The notes beneath the pieces are model-generated. The model worked only from the letters and a program-made list of their open reading frames with translations. It did not search any database and was not told the origin of the DNA. Made by a program: the position numbers and the translations under genes. Positions 9,333-19,326 of a stretch of DNA of 64,000 bases are shown here, piece by piece. Location of the stretch: the NCBI GenBank assembly GCA_035281745.1, contig DATEDI010000011.1:123714-187713 (forward strand), written 5' to 3'. Origin of the DNA: 66-474 sp035281745 (GTDB taxonomy: Bacteria; Pseudomonadota; Gammaproteobacteria; Xanthomonadales; Rhodanobacteraceae). The first letter of the stretch is position 1. Each line of letters begins with the position of its first letter.

Positions 9333-9519
9333 ACGGGGGTGAGACATGAACAGCTGGTAGCACGAGGGTTGCCACAAAACTGCCCACGACAAAGAGGGAC
9401 CGCACCTCACCCGGTCAAAATAGTGCTACGACAACCTTTCAGCTACCTTTCGTCGCGGAAATCGGTCGCGCGAGTTCGGTCTGCGTCAAGGGCCGCCGCG
9501 GCTGGTTAAACTTTGCGAG

Positions 9520-11679
9520 ATGCATCGAAACGATCCAGCCAACATGCCCCGGACATCCCACAACCATTCCCACGGCAACGCAGGCGAACGCGCAGTGACG
9601 CTCCGCCGCCAGATCGACGACGCCAACTATCGCTACTACGTGCTGGATGACCCTTCGATTCCGGACGCGGAATACGACCGCTTGATGCGCGAGCTGGAGG
9701 AGCTGGAAGCCGCGCATCCGAAACTGGCGACGCCGGATTCGCCGACGCGCCGTGTCGGCGCGCGCGCAACCGGCGGCTTTGCGCAGGTGCAGCACGCACT
9801 GCCGATGCTTTCGCTTTCCAATGCCTTCAGCGACGAGGAGGTGGCGGCATTCGTGCGCCGGATCGCGCAGACGCTGGGCCGCCCTGAATCGAAACTGGTG
9901 TTCTCTGCCGAACCCAAACTCGATGGCCTCGCGATCAGCCTGCGCTACGAAGACGGAGCGTTCGTGCAGGGCGCCACCCGTGGCGACGGCGCCGTAGGCG
10001 AAGATGTCACCGCCAACCTTCGTACCGTGAAGGCCATTCCGCTGCGCTTGCGCAGTGGAGAAAATGGACATGGCGCGTTGAATCTGCGCGGCAAGGGCTG
10101 GCCGGGCGTGCTGGAAGTGCGCGGCGAGGTATACATGCCCAAGGCCGCATTTGAAGCGTTCAACGAACGCGCGCGCAAGCGCAACGAGCGCACGCTGGCC
10201 AATCCGCGCAATGGCGCAGCCGGCTCGCTGCGCCAGCTCGATCCGGCCGTCACCGCATCGCGTCCGCTGGCGTTCTATGCCTACGCGATAGGCGAGGTGC
10301 GGGACGGCAGCCTGCCGGATACCCATCTGGCGACGCTTGATCGGTTGCGCGAATGGGGACTGCCGGTGAGTCCGCAGGTCGAGCGCGCGGAAGGCCTGGA
10401 GGGCCTGCTCGACTACTACCGCCGCATGGGCGAGCAACGCGACGCGCTGCCATACGACATCGACGGCGTCGTCTACAAGCTGGATCGCTACGACCAGCAG
10501 AACGAAATGGGCTTCGTTTCGCGCGCGCCGCGGTGGGCGCTGGCGCACAAGTATCCGGCGCAGGAAAAAAGCACGTTGATCGAAGCCATCGAGATCAACA
10601 TCGGGCGCACCGGTGCGGCGACGCCGTTCGCGGTGATGCAGCCAGTGCAGGTGGGCGGCGTCACCGTCACCAAGGCCACGCTGCACAACATGGACCAGGT
10701 GGCGCGGCTGGACGTGCGCGCCGGCGACACCGTGATCGTGCGTCGCGCCGGCGACGTGATTCCCGAAGTAGTGCGGGTGAACCGCGAGCGCCGCCCGCCC
10801 GGCGCCAAGCCATGGCACATGCCGAAGCATTGCCCGGTATGCGGATCGGCGATCGTGCGGGAAGAGGGCGAGGTGGTGGCGCGTTGCACGGGCGGGCTGG
10901 TGTGCGCCGCGCAACGCAAAGAAGCCATCGTGCATTTCGCGTCGCGTCGCGCCATGGATATCGACGGTTTGGGCGAGCGCTACGTCGAGGACCTGATCGC
11001 GTTCGATTACCTGCACTCGATTGCCGACCTGTACAAGTTGACACTGGATGATTTCGTGGCGATGAAACGCCGCGGCGAAGAGCGTGATGGCGTAGTTCCG
11101 GAGACCGTCAGGGCTGGCAAGATTGCCAGCAAGTGGGCGGAGAACCTCATCGAGGCGATCGAAGCCAGCAAGGCCACCACATTGGAACGTTTCCTCTACG
11201 CGCTGGGGATTCCGGACGTGGGCGAAGCGACAGCCAAGACGCTGGCGCGGCACTTCGGCGTACTGGACGGGTTGATGCACGCCAGCGAAGCGCAACTCAC
11301 CGAGGTGAGCGACGTCGGCCCGATCATGGCCGGGCACATTGCCGCGTTCTTCGCCGAGCCGCGCAACCGGGATGCCATTGCAGCGCTGAAAAAAGCCGGC
11401 GTGCACTGGAAAGAATCCGCGCCGCAACGACGGGCCGAGGGTCCGCTCGCCGGGCAAACGGTGGTACTCACCGGCAGCCTCTCGTCGCTGACCCGCGACG
11501 AGGCCAAGGACAAGCTGGAAGCGCTGGGCGCCAAAGTCGCGGGCTCCGTATCGAAGAAAACCTCGTTCGTGGTTGCGGGCGAAGCTGCCGGCTCCAAACT
11601 CGACAAGGCGCAGGAACTTGGCGTGGAAATCTGGGACGAGGCGAAGCTGCTGGATTTTCTCGAAGCGCATGTCGGCTGA
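9520..11679 (+). CDS. ligA: NAD-dependent DNA ligase LigA
   Basis: Seals nicks in duplex DNA using NAD+. The 719-residue protein has the full family architecture: Ia domain, adenylation domain with the catalytic Lys133 in KLDG, OB fold, a four-Cys zinc finger starting CPVCGS near residue 437, helix-hairpin-helix repeats and a C-terminal BRCT domain (about 640-719). A second in-frame ATG nine codons later is an alternative start; either precedes the Ia domain by a short polar tail. The stop overlaps the epmA start by 11 bases. Confidence 0.96.
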   Translation: MHRNDPANMPRTSHNHSHGNAGERAVTLRRQIDDANYRYYVLDDPSIPDAEYDRLMRELEELEAAHPKLATPDSPTRRVGARATGGFAQVQHALPMLSLSNAFSDEEVAAFVRRIAQTLGRPESKLVFSAEPKLDGLAISLRYEDGAFVQGATRGDGAVGEDVTANLRTVKAIPLRLRSGENGHGALNLRGKGWPGVLEVRGEVYMPKAAFEAFNERARKRNERTLANPRNGAAGSLRQLDPAVTASRPLAFYAYAIGEVRDGSLPDTHLATLDRLREWGLPVSPQVERAEGLEGLLDYYRRMGEQRDALPYDIDGVVYKLDRYDQQNEMGFVSRAPRWALAHKYPAQEKSTLIEAIEINIGRTGAATPFAVMQPVQVGGVTVTKATLHNMDQVARLDVRAGDTVIVRRAGDVIPEVVRVNRERRPPGAKPWHMPKHCPVCGSAIVREEGEVVARCTGGLVCAAQRKEAIVHFASRRAMDIDGLGERYVEDLIAFDYLHSIADLYKLTLDDFVAMKRRGEERDGVVPETVRAGKIASKWAENLIEAIEASKATTLERFLYALGIPDVGEATAKTLARHFGVLDGLMHASEAQLTEVSDVGPIMAGHIAAFFAEPRNRDAIAALKKAGVHWKESAPQRRAEGPLAGQTVVLTGSLSSLTRDEAKDKLEALGAKVAGSVSKKTSFVVAGEAAGSKLDKAQELGVEIWDEAKLLDFLEAHVG

Positions 11680-12634
11680 CGCGCGCAATCGCCACACGGC
11701 ACTGCGGATGCGTGCGCGTCTTGGCGCGCTGATCCGCGATTTTTTTGCGGAACGCCAGGTCGTCGAAGTCGAGACGCCGATTCTCTCGGCGGCGGGAAAT
11801 ACGGAACCCAACATCGATGGTTTTTCGACCACGTTTGCGGGGCCGATCGGTGCGGGCGCGCGTGAACGGTTCTTGCGTACATCACCTGAATATCCACTCA
11901 AGCGCCTGCTCGCCGATGGCTTCGTTGATTGCTACGAACTCGGCCGCGTGTTCCGCAATGGCGAAGCGGGGACGTCGCACAACCCCGAGTTCACGATGCT
12001 GGAGTGGTACCGCGTCGGCTTCGATCATCGCCGGCTGATGCTGGAGTGCGCGCAGTTCGTGCGCGCCGCGCTGGCACTGGTCGAACGCGATGCGGAAGTG
12101 AGCGCCGCCAGCTATCGCGAATGGTTTCGCCGCGGTCTCGGAATGGATCCCTTTGCCGCGGATGAAACCGCATTGCGTGCGCCGTTGTCGGAGTTCCGCA
12201 TCGACCCTGAAGGGCTGACGCGCGACGACTGGCTCGACCTGCTGGTGACGCACTGCCTGCAACCCGCTTTGCCGGATCACGCCTTGACCATCGTGTACGA
12301 CTTTCCGGCCTCGCAATGCTCGCTGGCGCGCATCCGTCCGGGCCACCCGCCGGTTGCCGAACGCTTCGAGTTGTATCTGGGTCAACACGAACTCGCCAAC
12401 GGCTATCACGAGTTGAACGATGCCGCCGAGCAGCGCGCGCGTTTCGAGCACGACAATGCACGGCGCCGCGCGCGCGGCCAGCGCGAGTTGCCGATCGACG
12501 AAAACCTGCTGGCGGTGCTGGACCGGTTGCCCGATTGCGCCGGCGTCGCGCTGGGCGTCGATCGCCTGCTGATGGACATGCTGGGTACGGCCAACATTCG
12601 CGACGTGCTGGCATTTCCGTTCGCCGAGGCCTGA
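11669..12634 (+). CDS. epmA: Elongation factor P--(R)-beta-lysine ligase EpmA (GenX/PoxA)
   Basis: LysRS-like enzyme that attaches beta-lysine to elongation factor P. The 321-residue protein is a free-standing class II aminoacyl-tRNA synthetase catalytic core without an anticodon-binding domain, which separates it from true LysRS. Visible motifs include TPILSAAGNTEPNI near the N terminus, FRNGEAGTSHNPEFTMLEWY-type motif 2 and GVALGVDRLLMDML as motif 3. The start was placed at the ATG overlapping the ligA end because homology begins right after it. epmB and efp are not in the window. Confidence 0.92.
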   Translation: MSADARNRHTALRMRARLGALIRDFFAERQVVEVETPILSAAGNTEPNIDGFSTTFAGPIGAGARERFLRTSPEYPLKRLLADGFVDCYELGRVFRNGEAGTSHNPEFTMLEWYRVGFDHRRLMLECAQFVRAALALVERDAEVSAASYREWFRRGLGMDPFAADETALRAPLSEFRIDPEGLTRDDWLDLLVTHCLQPALPDHALTIVYDFPASQCSLARIRPGHPPVAERFELYLGQHELANGYHELNDAAEQRARFEHDNARRRARGQRELPIDENLLAVLDRLPDCAGVALGVDRLLMDMLGTANIRDVLAFPFAEA

Positions 12635-12644
12635 CAACGAGCCC

Positions 12645-13331
12645 CTAAAACTCCAGGTTCTGCGCGGCGCAAAGGTAGTCGACCAGCGGCGCCAATCTCT
12701 TGCAGTGGTCGACGATGAACGGGAACAGCTTAGGCGAACAGGCCAGCGCGTCATCGAAACCCACCCCGGCGGCGAAGCTCTTGCGCTTCAGGTCTTCAAG
12801 CAATGGATGATCGGTCGGAAATCCCTGCGGAGCCCGACTCAAGCTATCACCCCAGAATTCGTAATGATCGCGGAACGCGCGGCTGTGCGCGGCGCGCTTC
12901 CACGAGGCCGGATTGTCGACGATGAAGCTGCGGATATTACGCAGTGTGTGGTTTTCCGGATGCCACAGGCCCGCGCCGACAAAACAGTCGCCGGGCTTTA
13001 TGTGCAGGTAGAACGAGGGCGCTGCGATTTCGCGCCGTCGTTCGTGGAAGATGCGCGCGCCGGCCCAGGTCTTGTACGGTGCCTTGTCGCCGGAGAAGCG
13101 CGTGTCGCGCTGGATGCGGAACAACGAACCGCCGACCTTGCGCGGATCGGCGCGGTAATGGCGACTCAGTTTCGCGACCGGCGCCTGCAAGTCCGTGATC
13201 AATTGCAGGTACGGCCCGCGCACGTGGGTTTCGTAAGCATGCTGATGCGCCTTGAACCAGGTGCGGTTGTTGTGGCGCTGCAGTGCCCGCAGGAATTTGA
13301 ACGTTGCGGGCGAGAAGTAGGCGTGCGGCAT
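12645..13331 (-). CDS. DUF2461 (TIGR02453) family protein
   Basis: Conserved bacterial protein of unknown biochemical role, 228 residues. Family features are visible: FSPATFKFLRALQRHNNRTWF at the N terminus, RFSGDKAPYKTWAG in the middle and the GxGLWHPE-type segment near residue 125. The start chosen (MPHAYFS) lies one base after the sbcB stop, so the two are probably one leftward transcript with translational coupling. Nothing indicates a specific link to exonuclease I beyond the arrangement. Confidence 0.85.
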   Translation of the reverse strand: MPHAYFSPATFKFLRALQRHNNRTWFKAHQHAYETHVRGPYLQLITDLQAPVAKLSRHYRADPRKVGGSLFRIQRDTRFSGDKAPYKTWAGARIFHERRREIAAPSFYLHIKPGDCFVGAGLWHPENHTLRNIRSFIVDNPASWKRAAHSRAFRDHYEFWGDSLSRAPQGFPTDHPLLEDLKRKSFAAGVGFDDALACSPKLFPFIVDHCKRLAPLVDYLCAAQNLEF

Positions 13332-13332
13332 A

Positions 13333-14787
13333 TCAGGTTCCGTGGTCGGCGCGAACCGTTTCACCCCACGCCTGCAGGCGATCCAGCAGCGCCTGCAGGG
13401 GGCCGGGCGGCATCTCGGGACGCAAGCGCGCGATGGTCGCGAAGTATTGCGCCAGCGTCAATGTGCGCGCATCCGATTCGCGGCCCAGCTTGTCGCGCAC
13501 GAACGCGCGCCAGCGCTGCTGCTCCCCGGCGTCCAGCGAACCGGGCCAATTGCGGGCGCGGTAGCGAAACAACAGTTCGTCGTAGCGCGGATCGGCGAAC
13601 GCGAATCCGGTGGTCGCCAGATGCTCCGGCGGGGTGGCGCGCACCTCGTTGAAGCGCTTGCGGTCTGCGTCCGACGCGAACCCCGAGTACAGCATCAGTT
13701 CCGGGTCTTCGGCTTCCCGCTGGCGGGGTGCGCGGGAAGCAAAAACATGGCGGATGCGCTCGGCCAGGCCGTCCGCGGCGCGGATTTTCTTCAGGTGCTC
13801 GAGGCAGCGGTCGGGGTCGAGCGCGATGCGCCGCGTGTCGACGTTGTGCAGCGTTTCGATGGGCGCGACAAATGGGGAGCGATTGGCGTGCACTTCCTTG
13901 ATCGGCGGGCGCTGCACGTCTTCCGGAAGATCCGCGCGCGGCGTGAACATCCGCTCCGTCAAGTCCTCGGGATCGAGGTTGACCCAGGCGTCGGGATCGA
14001 CGTCCAGATCGGCGACGATGAAGGTGCCTTCGCGCGTCGGATGTTCCGCCAGCGGCAGGATCATCGCGAGGCAGCCGCGCTTCGCCGCGTATTTGTGGGA
14101 GACGTGCAGCAGAGGCTCCCGTGCCGCCAGCGCGCTGGTCAGCTTTGCGATCACGGCACGCTTGTGGCGCAACGCGAAGCACCATTCGTACAACCTTGGC
14201 TGGCGTTCGCGAAGTAGCCGCGCAAGCCCGACCGTTGCGATGACGTCCGACGTGGCGTCGTGCGCACGCGCCTGTTCCAGTCCATTCGCCTGCGCAAGGT
14301 GTTCCAGCTTGAACGAGGGCGAGCCGTCGTCGCGAACCGGCCATTCGATGCCATCCGGGCGCAACGCATGGCAGGCGCGCGCCAGGTCCATGATGTCCCA
14401 TCGCGAATTGCCATTCTTCCAGCAATGCTCGTAGGGATCGAAAAAATTGCGGTAGAACAGGTTGCGATTGACCTCGTCGTCGAAGCGGATGCTGTTGTAG
14501 CCCGCGGAGCAGGTGCCCGGGTCGGCAAGGATTTCGTGCACCGCGCCTGCGAACTCGGCTTCGATCATGCCTTCGCGCGCCATGTCCTGCGGCGCAATGC
14601 CGGTGATCAGGCACGCTTCCGGGTGCGGCAGGACATCCGGCGCGGGCGCGCAATACAGCGTGACGGGCTCGTCGATGGGGTGCAGGTCCAGGTCGGTACG
14701 CAACGCGGCGAACTGCGCCGGGCGGTCGCGCGCGACGTCGGTGCCGGTGGTTTCGTAGTCGTACCACAACATCGTCGGCGTAGGCAT
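13333..14787 (-). CDS. sbcB: Exodeoxyribonuclease I SbcB
   Basis: Processive 3'-5' single-strand DNA exonuclease of recombination and repair. The 484-residue length and the DEDD motif order match: Exo I YDYETTGTD at residues 9-17, the SAGYNSIRFDDE segment (Exo II) around 94-105 and a later HDATSDV segment (Exo III); the SH3-like and helical domains follow. It is divergent from orn, another DEDD exonuclease, 83 bases away. Confidence 0.94.
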   Translation of the reverse strand: MPTPTMLWYDYETTGTDVARDRPAQFAALRTDLDLHPIDEPVTLYCAPAPDVLPHPEACLITGIAPQDMAREGMIEAEFAGAVHEILADPGTCSAGYNSIRFDDEVNRNLFYRNFFDPYEHCWKNGNSRWDIMDLARACHALRPDGIEWPVRDDGSPSFKLEHLAQANGLEQARAHDATSDVIATVGLARLLRERQPRLYEWCFALRHKRAVIAKLTSALAAREPLLHVSHKYAAKRGCLAMILPLAEHPTREGTFIVADLDVDPDAWVNLDPEDLTERMFTPRADLPEDVQRPPIKEVHANRSPFVAPIETLHNVDTRRIALDPDRCLEHLKKIRAADGLAERIRHVFASRAPRQREAEDPELMLYSGFASDADRKRFNEVRATPPEHLATTGFAFADPRYDELLFRYRARNWPGSLDAGEQQRWRAFVRDKLGRESDARTLTLAQYFATIARLRPEMPPGPLQALLDRLQAWGETVRADHGT

Positions 14788-14870
14788 CGGGCGAGCCTAC
14801 GGCAGGCGCGCGCGGCAGGCAATCGGTCCGGCGCGCGGGATATTGCTAGACTGGCGGCAAGGAGAATTCA

Positions 14871-15428
14871 ATGACCGATTGCGTCGATGACAATCTGATC
14901 TGGATCGATCTCGAAATGACGGGTCTCAACCCCGACACCGATTCGATCATTGAAATCGCCACTGTGGTCACCGATCGCAACCTCCAGATTCTCGCCGAAG
15001 GTCCGCAGTTCGCGATTCGTCACGGGGAAGCGCGATTGCTGGCGATGGACGACTGGAACCGGCACCAGCACACCAAGTCGGGCTTGTGGGAGCAGGTGCT
15101 CGAATCCGGCACCGACCACGCGCACGCCGAGGCCGAGACCATCGCGTTCCTGGAACGCTGGGTGCCATCCGGCAAGTCGCCGATGTGCGGCAATTCGATT
15201 TGCCAGGACCGGCGTTTCCTGCACCGGCAGATGCCGGCGCTGGAGCGCTTCTTCCATTACCGCAACCTGGATGTGTCGACCCTGAAGGAACTTGCGCGCC
15301 GCTGGGCGCCCGCGGTGGCGAAGGGCTTCAGCAAGGATTCCGCGCACACCGCGCTCTCCGACATCCGCGATTCGATCGACGAGTTGCGCTATTACCGCGC
15401 GCATATGGGGGAATTGGCGGGGATGTAG
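14871..15428 (+). CDS. orn: Oligoribonuclease Orn
   Basis: Degrades short RNAs, including pGpG from cyclic-di-GMP turnover, to mononucleotides. The 185-residue protein has the DEDDh pattern: Asp13 and Glu15 in WIDLEMTGLN, an Asp in ICQDRRFL, and DSAHTALSDIRDS near the C terminus with the catalytic His and Asp. A ribosome-binding sequence AAGGAG lies about seven bases before the ATG. Confidence 0.96.
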   Translation: MTDCVDDNLIWIDLEMTGLNPDTDSIIEIATVVTDRNLQILAEGPQFAIRHGEARLLAMDDWNRHQHTKSGLWEQVLESGTDHAHAEAETIAFLERWVPSGKSPMCGNSICQDRRFLHRQMPALERFFHYRNLDVSTLKELARRWAPAVAKGFSKDSAHTALSDIRDSIDELRYYRAHMGELAGM

Positions 15429-15503
15429 GAACTGACCATGTTCGCGATCGTGCGATTCCGCAGCACGGCATCGAAACGCTCAATAAGAAAAGATCGCGAC
15501 GGT

Positions 15504-16457
15504 TCAAGCGTTGCATGGAAACGCTTCAGGGTTCACGAACCCGCTGTGTAGGAAGTAGTTGGCATAGGTTTTCTCCGCCCAGCGTTCCGCCACGGCTTGT
15601 TGCGCGAGACTTAACCTGCCGCGCATCATCGACAGTCCGCGATCGAGACCGACGGCCTCCGGGCTGTTGTCAGGCGTTCCGAGGCGGATCAGTTCGGAAT
15701 ATTGCAGTTCCTTCACTGGATCGGGCGTTTTCAGGAACCCCTGATATCCGACGTGTGAATCAATGCCGTCAACGGACCAGGATGCGTAGATGAAAAGCAT
15801 AGCTGACGCGACGTTCCAGTTGCCTTGGCGCAAACCATTCGCCGCAAGCCGCATCACTTCGCGCGCATATTCCCGACCCTGTCCGGGTTTCACGTCCGGT
15901 GCCTCCCATGGAGCCACCATAAGGCACGCCGTCGCATCGGCGTCGCCGGCGCGAGCGGCCTGCAGAGCCGCCTGATAAATACGGCCATCGTTGAAGTCAC
16001 CCGGCGAGCTACCGCACAGTACGCCGGTGCGCTGGATTTCGTCCAGTTCCTTCTGGATTTCGTCGAGTTTTTTGGTTTGTTCCTCGGCGCTGAGCTGAAA
16101 ACCGCCGGGGTTGTTGAGAAAGGAGTTCTTGTCTTTGATGTCGGCTCTGAAAGCAGTATTCAGTCGAGCGACGTGCAGGCACTCGCTCAAATCATCGAAC
16201 AGGCGTATTGCACCCTCGGCGTCGCCCGCTTGCGCGCGCTCCGAGAGCGGCTGATAACTGTCTGTCAGTGACATTCCCAATGGCGGTTTTACAGGGAGCG
16301 TTTGTCGAGGTGCTCTCTGGCGCGGTGCGAACGCCACTTGGCTGCGCGCCTCTTGGAGCAGGGAAGCGGATATCCCGGATAGGCCGCGGGACGAAATGGC
16401 CAACCAGCCACCGATCAGCAGCAGCGCGCATGCAACGATGGCCAGGAGAATCCGCAT
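15504..16457 (-). CDS. Membrane-anchored hypothetical protein with helical repeat-like domain
   Basis: Unrecognised 317-residue protein. An N-terminal hydrophobic segment (about residues 4-20) looks like a signal anchor, followed by a Pro/Arg-rich linker and a mostly alpha-helical region. In that region segments such as YQPLSERAQAGDAEGAIRLFDDLSEC and YQAALQAARAGDADATACL resemble Sel1/TPR units. The A-G-D pattern suggests a periplasmic scaffold. It is convergent with orn and has no operon partner. Confidence 0.65.
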   Translation of the reverse strand: MRILLAIVACALLLIGGWLAISSRGLSGISASLLQEARSQVAFAPRQRAPRQTLPVKPPLGMSLTDSYQPLSERAQAGDAEGAIRLFDDLSECLHVARLNTAFRADIKDKNSFLNNPGGFQLSAEEQTKKLDEIQKELDEIQRTGVLCGSSPGDFNDGRIYQAALQAARAGDADATACLMVAPWEAPDVKPGQGREYAREVMRLAANGLRQGNWNVASAMLFIYASWSVDGIDSHVGYQGFLKTPDPVKELQYSELIRLGTPDNSPEAVGLDRGLSMMRGRLSLAQQAVAERWAEKTYANYFLHSGFVNPEAFPCNA

Positions 16458-16606
16458 TCGGGATCATCGCTTGAATGGGGCCCTTCCAGCTTAGACCTTT
16501 CGACGGTCAAATAAGCAAAGCACCCAGTAGCCAGAATGCAGACGCGTAGAGGCGCAATCCGTGACATTTTGCACGAATACCCGCATGCCGCTTCGCTTCA
16601 TCCGGG

Positions 16607-17322
16607 CTACTCTGCGCGCGATGCCGAGGCATCCAGCAACACGTCCACGCCCGCTTCCGGCGCGATCGACGCCGCGGGGATTGCGTCAGCGCGTTTCCAC
16701 GCCGCGACTGCGTCGCGCTTGCCGGCGCCTTCGACCAGGAAAACCACACGGCGTGCGTTCGACAGCCGGTGCGCGCTCAGCGATACGCGTTCCGGTGGCG
16801 GCTTGGGCGCGTTGAACACCGCCATCGCGTCGGGCGAATCGGCGTGCACGCCCCAGTCGTGGCCGGGGAACAGACTGGCGGTGTGGCCGTCTTCGCCCAG
16901 TCCCAGCAGCGCGAGGTCGAACGTGTCTACGCTGCGAAGCTCACGCGCGTACAACGTCGCAGCTTCGCGCGCGCCGGCTTCGGCAGGGATCGCATGCACG
17001 TTGCCGGTTGGAATCGCGACGTGATCCAGCCATTCGTCGCGCGCCATTTTGCTGTTGCGTTCCGGATCATCGGGTGGCGCGCATCGCTCGTCGCCGAACC
17101 ATATGTGCCAGCGGCTCCAGTCGGCATCGGCATGGCGCAACGCGCGATATAGCTTGCGCGGCGTATTGCCGCCCGCCAGCACGATGTCGAACGCGCCATG
17201 TTGCGCGATGGCGTTTCGCGAAGTGGCCATGACTTGTGCGAGTGCGTTCGCCACCAGCGAGGCATCGTCGGGAAACACATGCCAACGCACCGTTTGCGCG
17301 GGCAGGGCGGTTGGAACGCGGG

Positions 17323-17326
<4 letters not shown>
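16607..17326 (-). CDS. pgl: 6-phosphogluconolactonase
   Basis: Hydrolyses 6-phosphoglucono-lactone in the oxidative pentose phosphate pathway. The 239-residue DevB/SOL-type protein shows the family motifs VLAGGNTPRKLYRAL (sugar-phosphate binding), WFGDERCAPPDD and LLGLGEDGHTASLFPG. Its ATG overlaps the stop of gnd (ATGA), so gnd-pgl form a coupled pair facing away from the zwf block. Confidence 0.93.
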
Positions 17327-18228
<902 letters not shown>

Positions 18229-18317
18229 GGCGTTCTCCCAGGAAATATTGACGCGAAGCTTTGCATCGCGAAACGGCGATGGTAACGCGCGCTGCGGAGC
18301 GCCGCGAATCGAGGGGG

Positions 18318-19133
18318 CTATTCGACGGGCTTCAGTCGCCGCTTGTTGACATGGAACGGCGCACCGCCCTCGGTGGCCATGCCCTGGAAATAATTGCGCT
18401 GCCACTTCTTCGCGACCGTGGCCGGGTCGCCCTCGCGCAACAGCTTGTTGAATTCGGCGCGCGATTCGCCCCACTCGACGTAGTCGGCTTTCAGTTTCGG
18501 GTCGTCCTCGATGCGGGCGCGCTTTGGCGCAACCTCGTCCAGCAAGGCGTGCGGACACAAGGTGATGAAGCAGAACGGATCGCCCTTCCGGAAACGCACC
18601 GTGCACGGCCGGGCGAACCGCCAGTTCATCGTGAACGGAAACGGCAGCCAGTCGGTTTCGACCATGCCGTCGAGTGCATGGATGCCATCCTTCGCGTCGT
18701 TCGGCGCGCCGCGCACCCACAGGCCCCAGCCCGGCGAGGTGCGGAACAGCCAGCCGGTGTGGAAGGTGAGGATGCCGTGCGCAAAGTGCGAGGTGATCAG
18801 CGCGCGCAACGCATTCGGATCGACGCCGGGTGCGCGCGCGGTAATCGCGTTGATGTCCTGGTTGCCGTTCCAGGTCACCTCGAAATCCAGCGGGCAAGTG
18901 ATCTCCCAGCCGCTGGTGTTGGCCATGGCAAGCGGTAGGCATCGGTACGCGTAGTGATCGTTGGTGGCATCCATCCACGCGCGGTCGCGGCGCCCAGGAA
19001 TGATGGGCGCGGCCTGCGGACCGAGTTGGTAGCAGGTGAGCTGCGGCGTAGCGCCGGCCGGCAACGCCTCCAGCTTCGGCACGTCCAGCGCGTGCACCGG
19101 ACACGTTGCTGATTCGGTCACGATTTCGGACAT
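18318..19133 (-). CDS. DUF6065 family protein
   Basis: Conserved protein of unknown function, 271 residues. The family pattern is evident: LTCYQLGPQAAPIIPGRRDR near the N terminus, then WMDATNDHYAYRCLPLAMAN with GWEI, and DFEVTWNGNQ. No membrane segment or known catalytic motif is evident. The start was set at the ATG preceded by a GGAGAAACGACG ribosome-binding stretch; upstream extension would run into the divergent GH94 gene. It lies 89 bases upstream of gnd on the same strand. Confidence 0.75.
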   Translation of the reverse strand: MSEIVTESATCPVHALDVPKLEALPAGATPQLTCYQLGPQAAPIIPGRRDRAWMDATNDHYAYRCLPLAMANTSGWEITCPLDFEVTWNGNQDINAITARAPGVDPNALRALITSHFAHGILTFHTGWLFRTSPGWGLWVRGAPNDAKDGIHALDGMVETDWLPFPFTMNWRFARPCTVRFRKGDPFCFITLCPHALLDEVAPKRARIEDDPKLKADYVEWGESRAEFNKLLREGDPATVAKKWQRNYFQGMATEGGAPFHVNKRRLKPVE

Positions 19134-19326
19134 CGTCGTTTCTCCGATTGCGGACGGGTGCATGGCGGCGCCGCCCCACATGGCATCCTTTGCTGCATCG
19201 ACGCCCACGTCAAGTTGCGCCGCCGCAATGGGCCGCGCTATCGGGAGGCTTTCACGAACGATTGAGGCGGAGGCGCGCATACTCCGCATGTTGTGCGATT
19301 TACGCACGATGGAAGGATGCCCGACC

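Larger units (their letters stand above)
8949..9519. other. Non-coding stretch between exporter gene and ligA, rich in inverted repeats
   Basis: No convincing protein gene occurs in these 571 bases. Several strong inverted repeats do occur, annotated separately (9101-9130, 9290-9332), plus two interleaved 7-base complementary pairs: GGGTGAG (9337) with CTCACCC (9406), and GTAGCAC (9357) with GTGCTAC (9423). These have pseudoknot-like topology. A leftward open frame of 103 codons covers the same bases but lacks recognisable domains. The stretch may hold the ligA promoter and a structured RNA, but neither is proven. Confidence 0.45.

Noticed and set aside
9099..9410. Leftward 103-codon open frame in the ligA upstream region
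   Set aside because: No recognisable domain, strong inverted repeats inside, and no ribosome-binding site; more likely a structured non-coding stretch.
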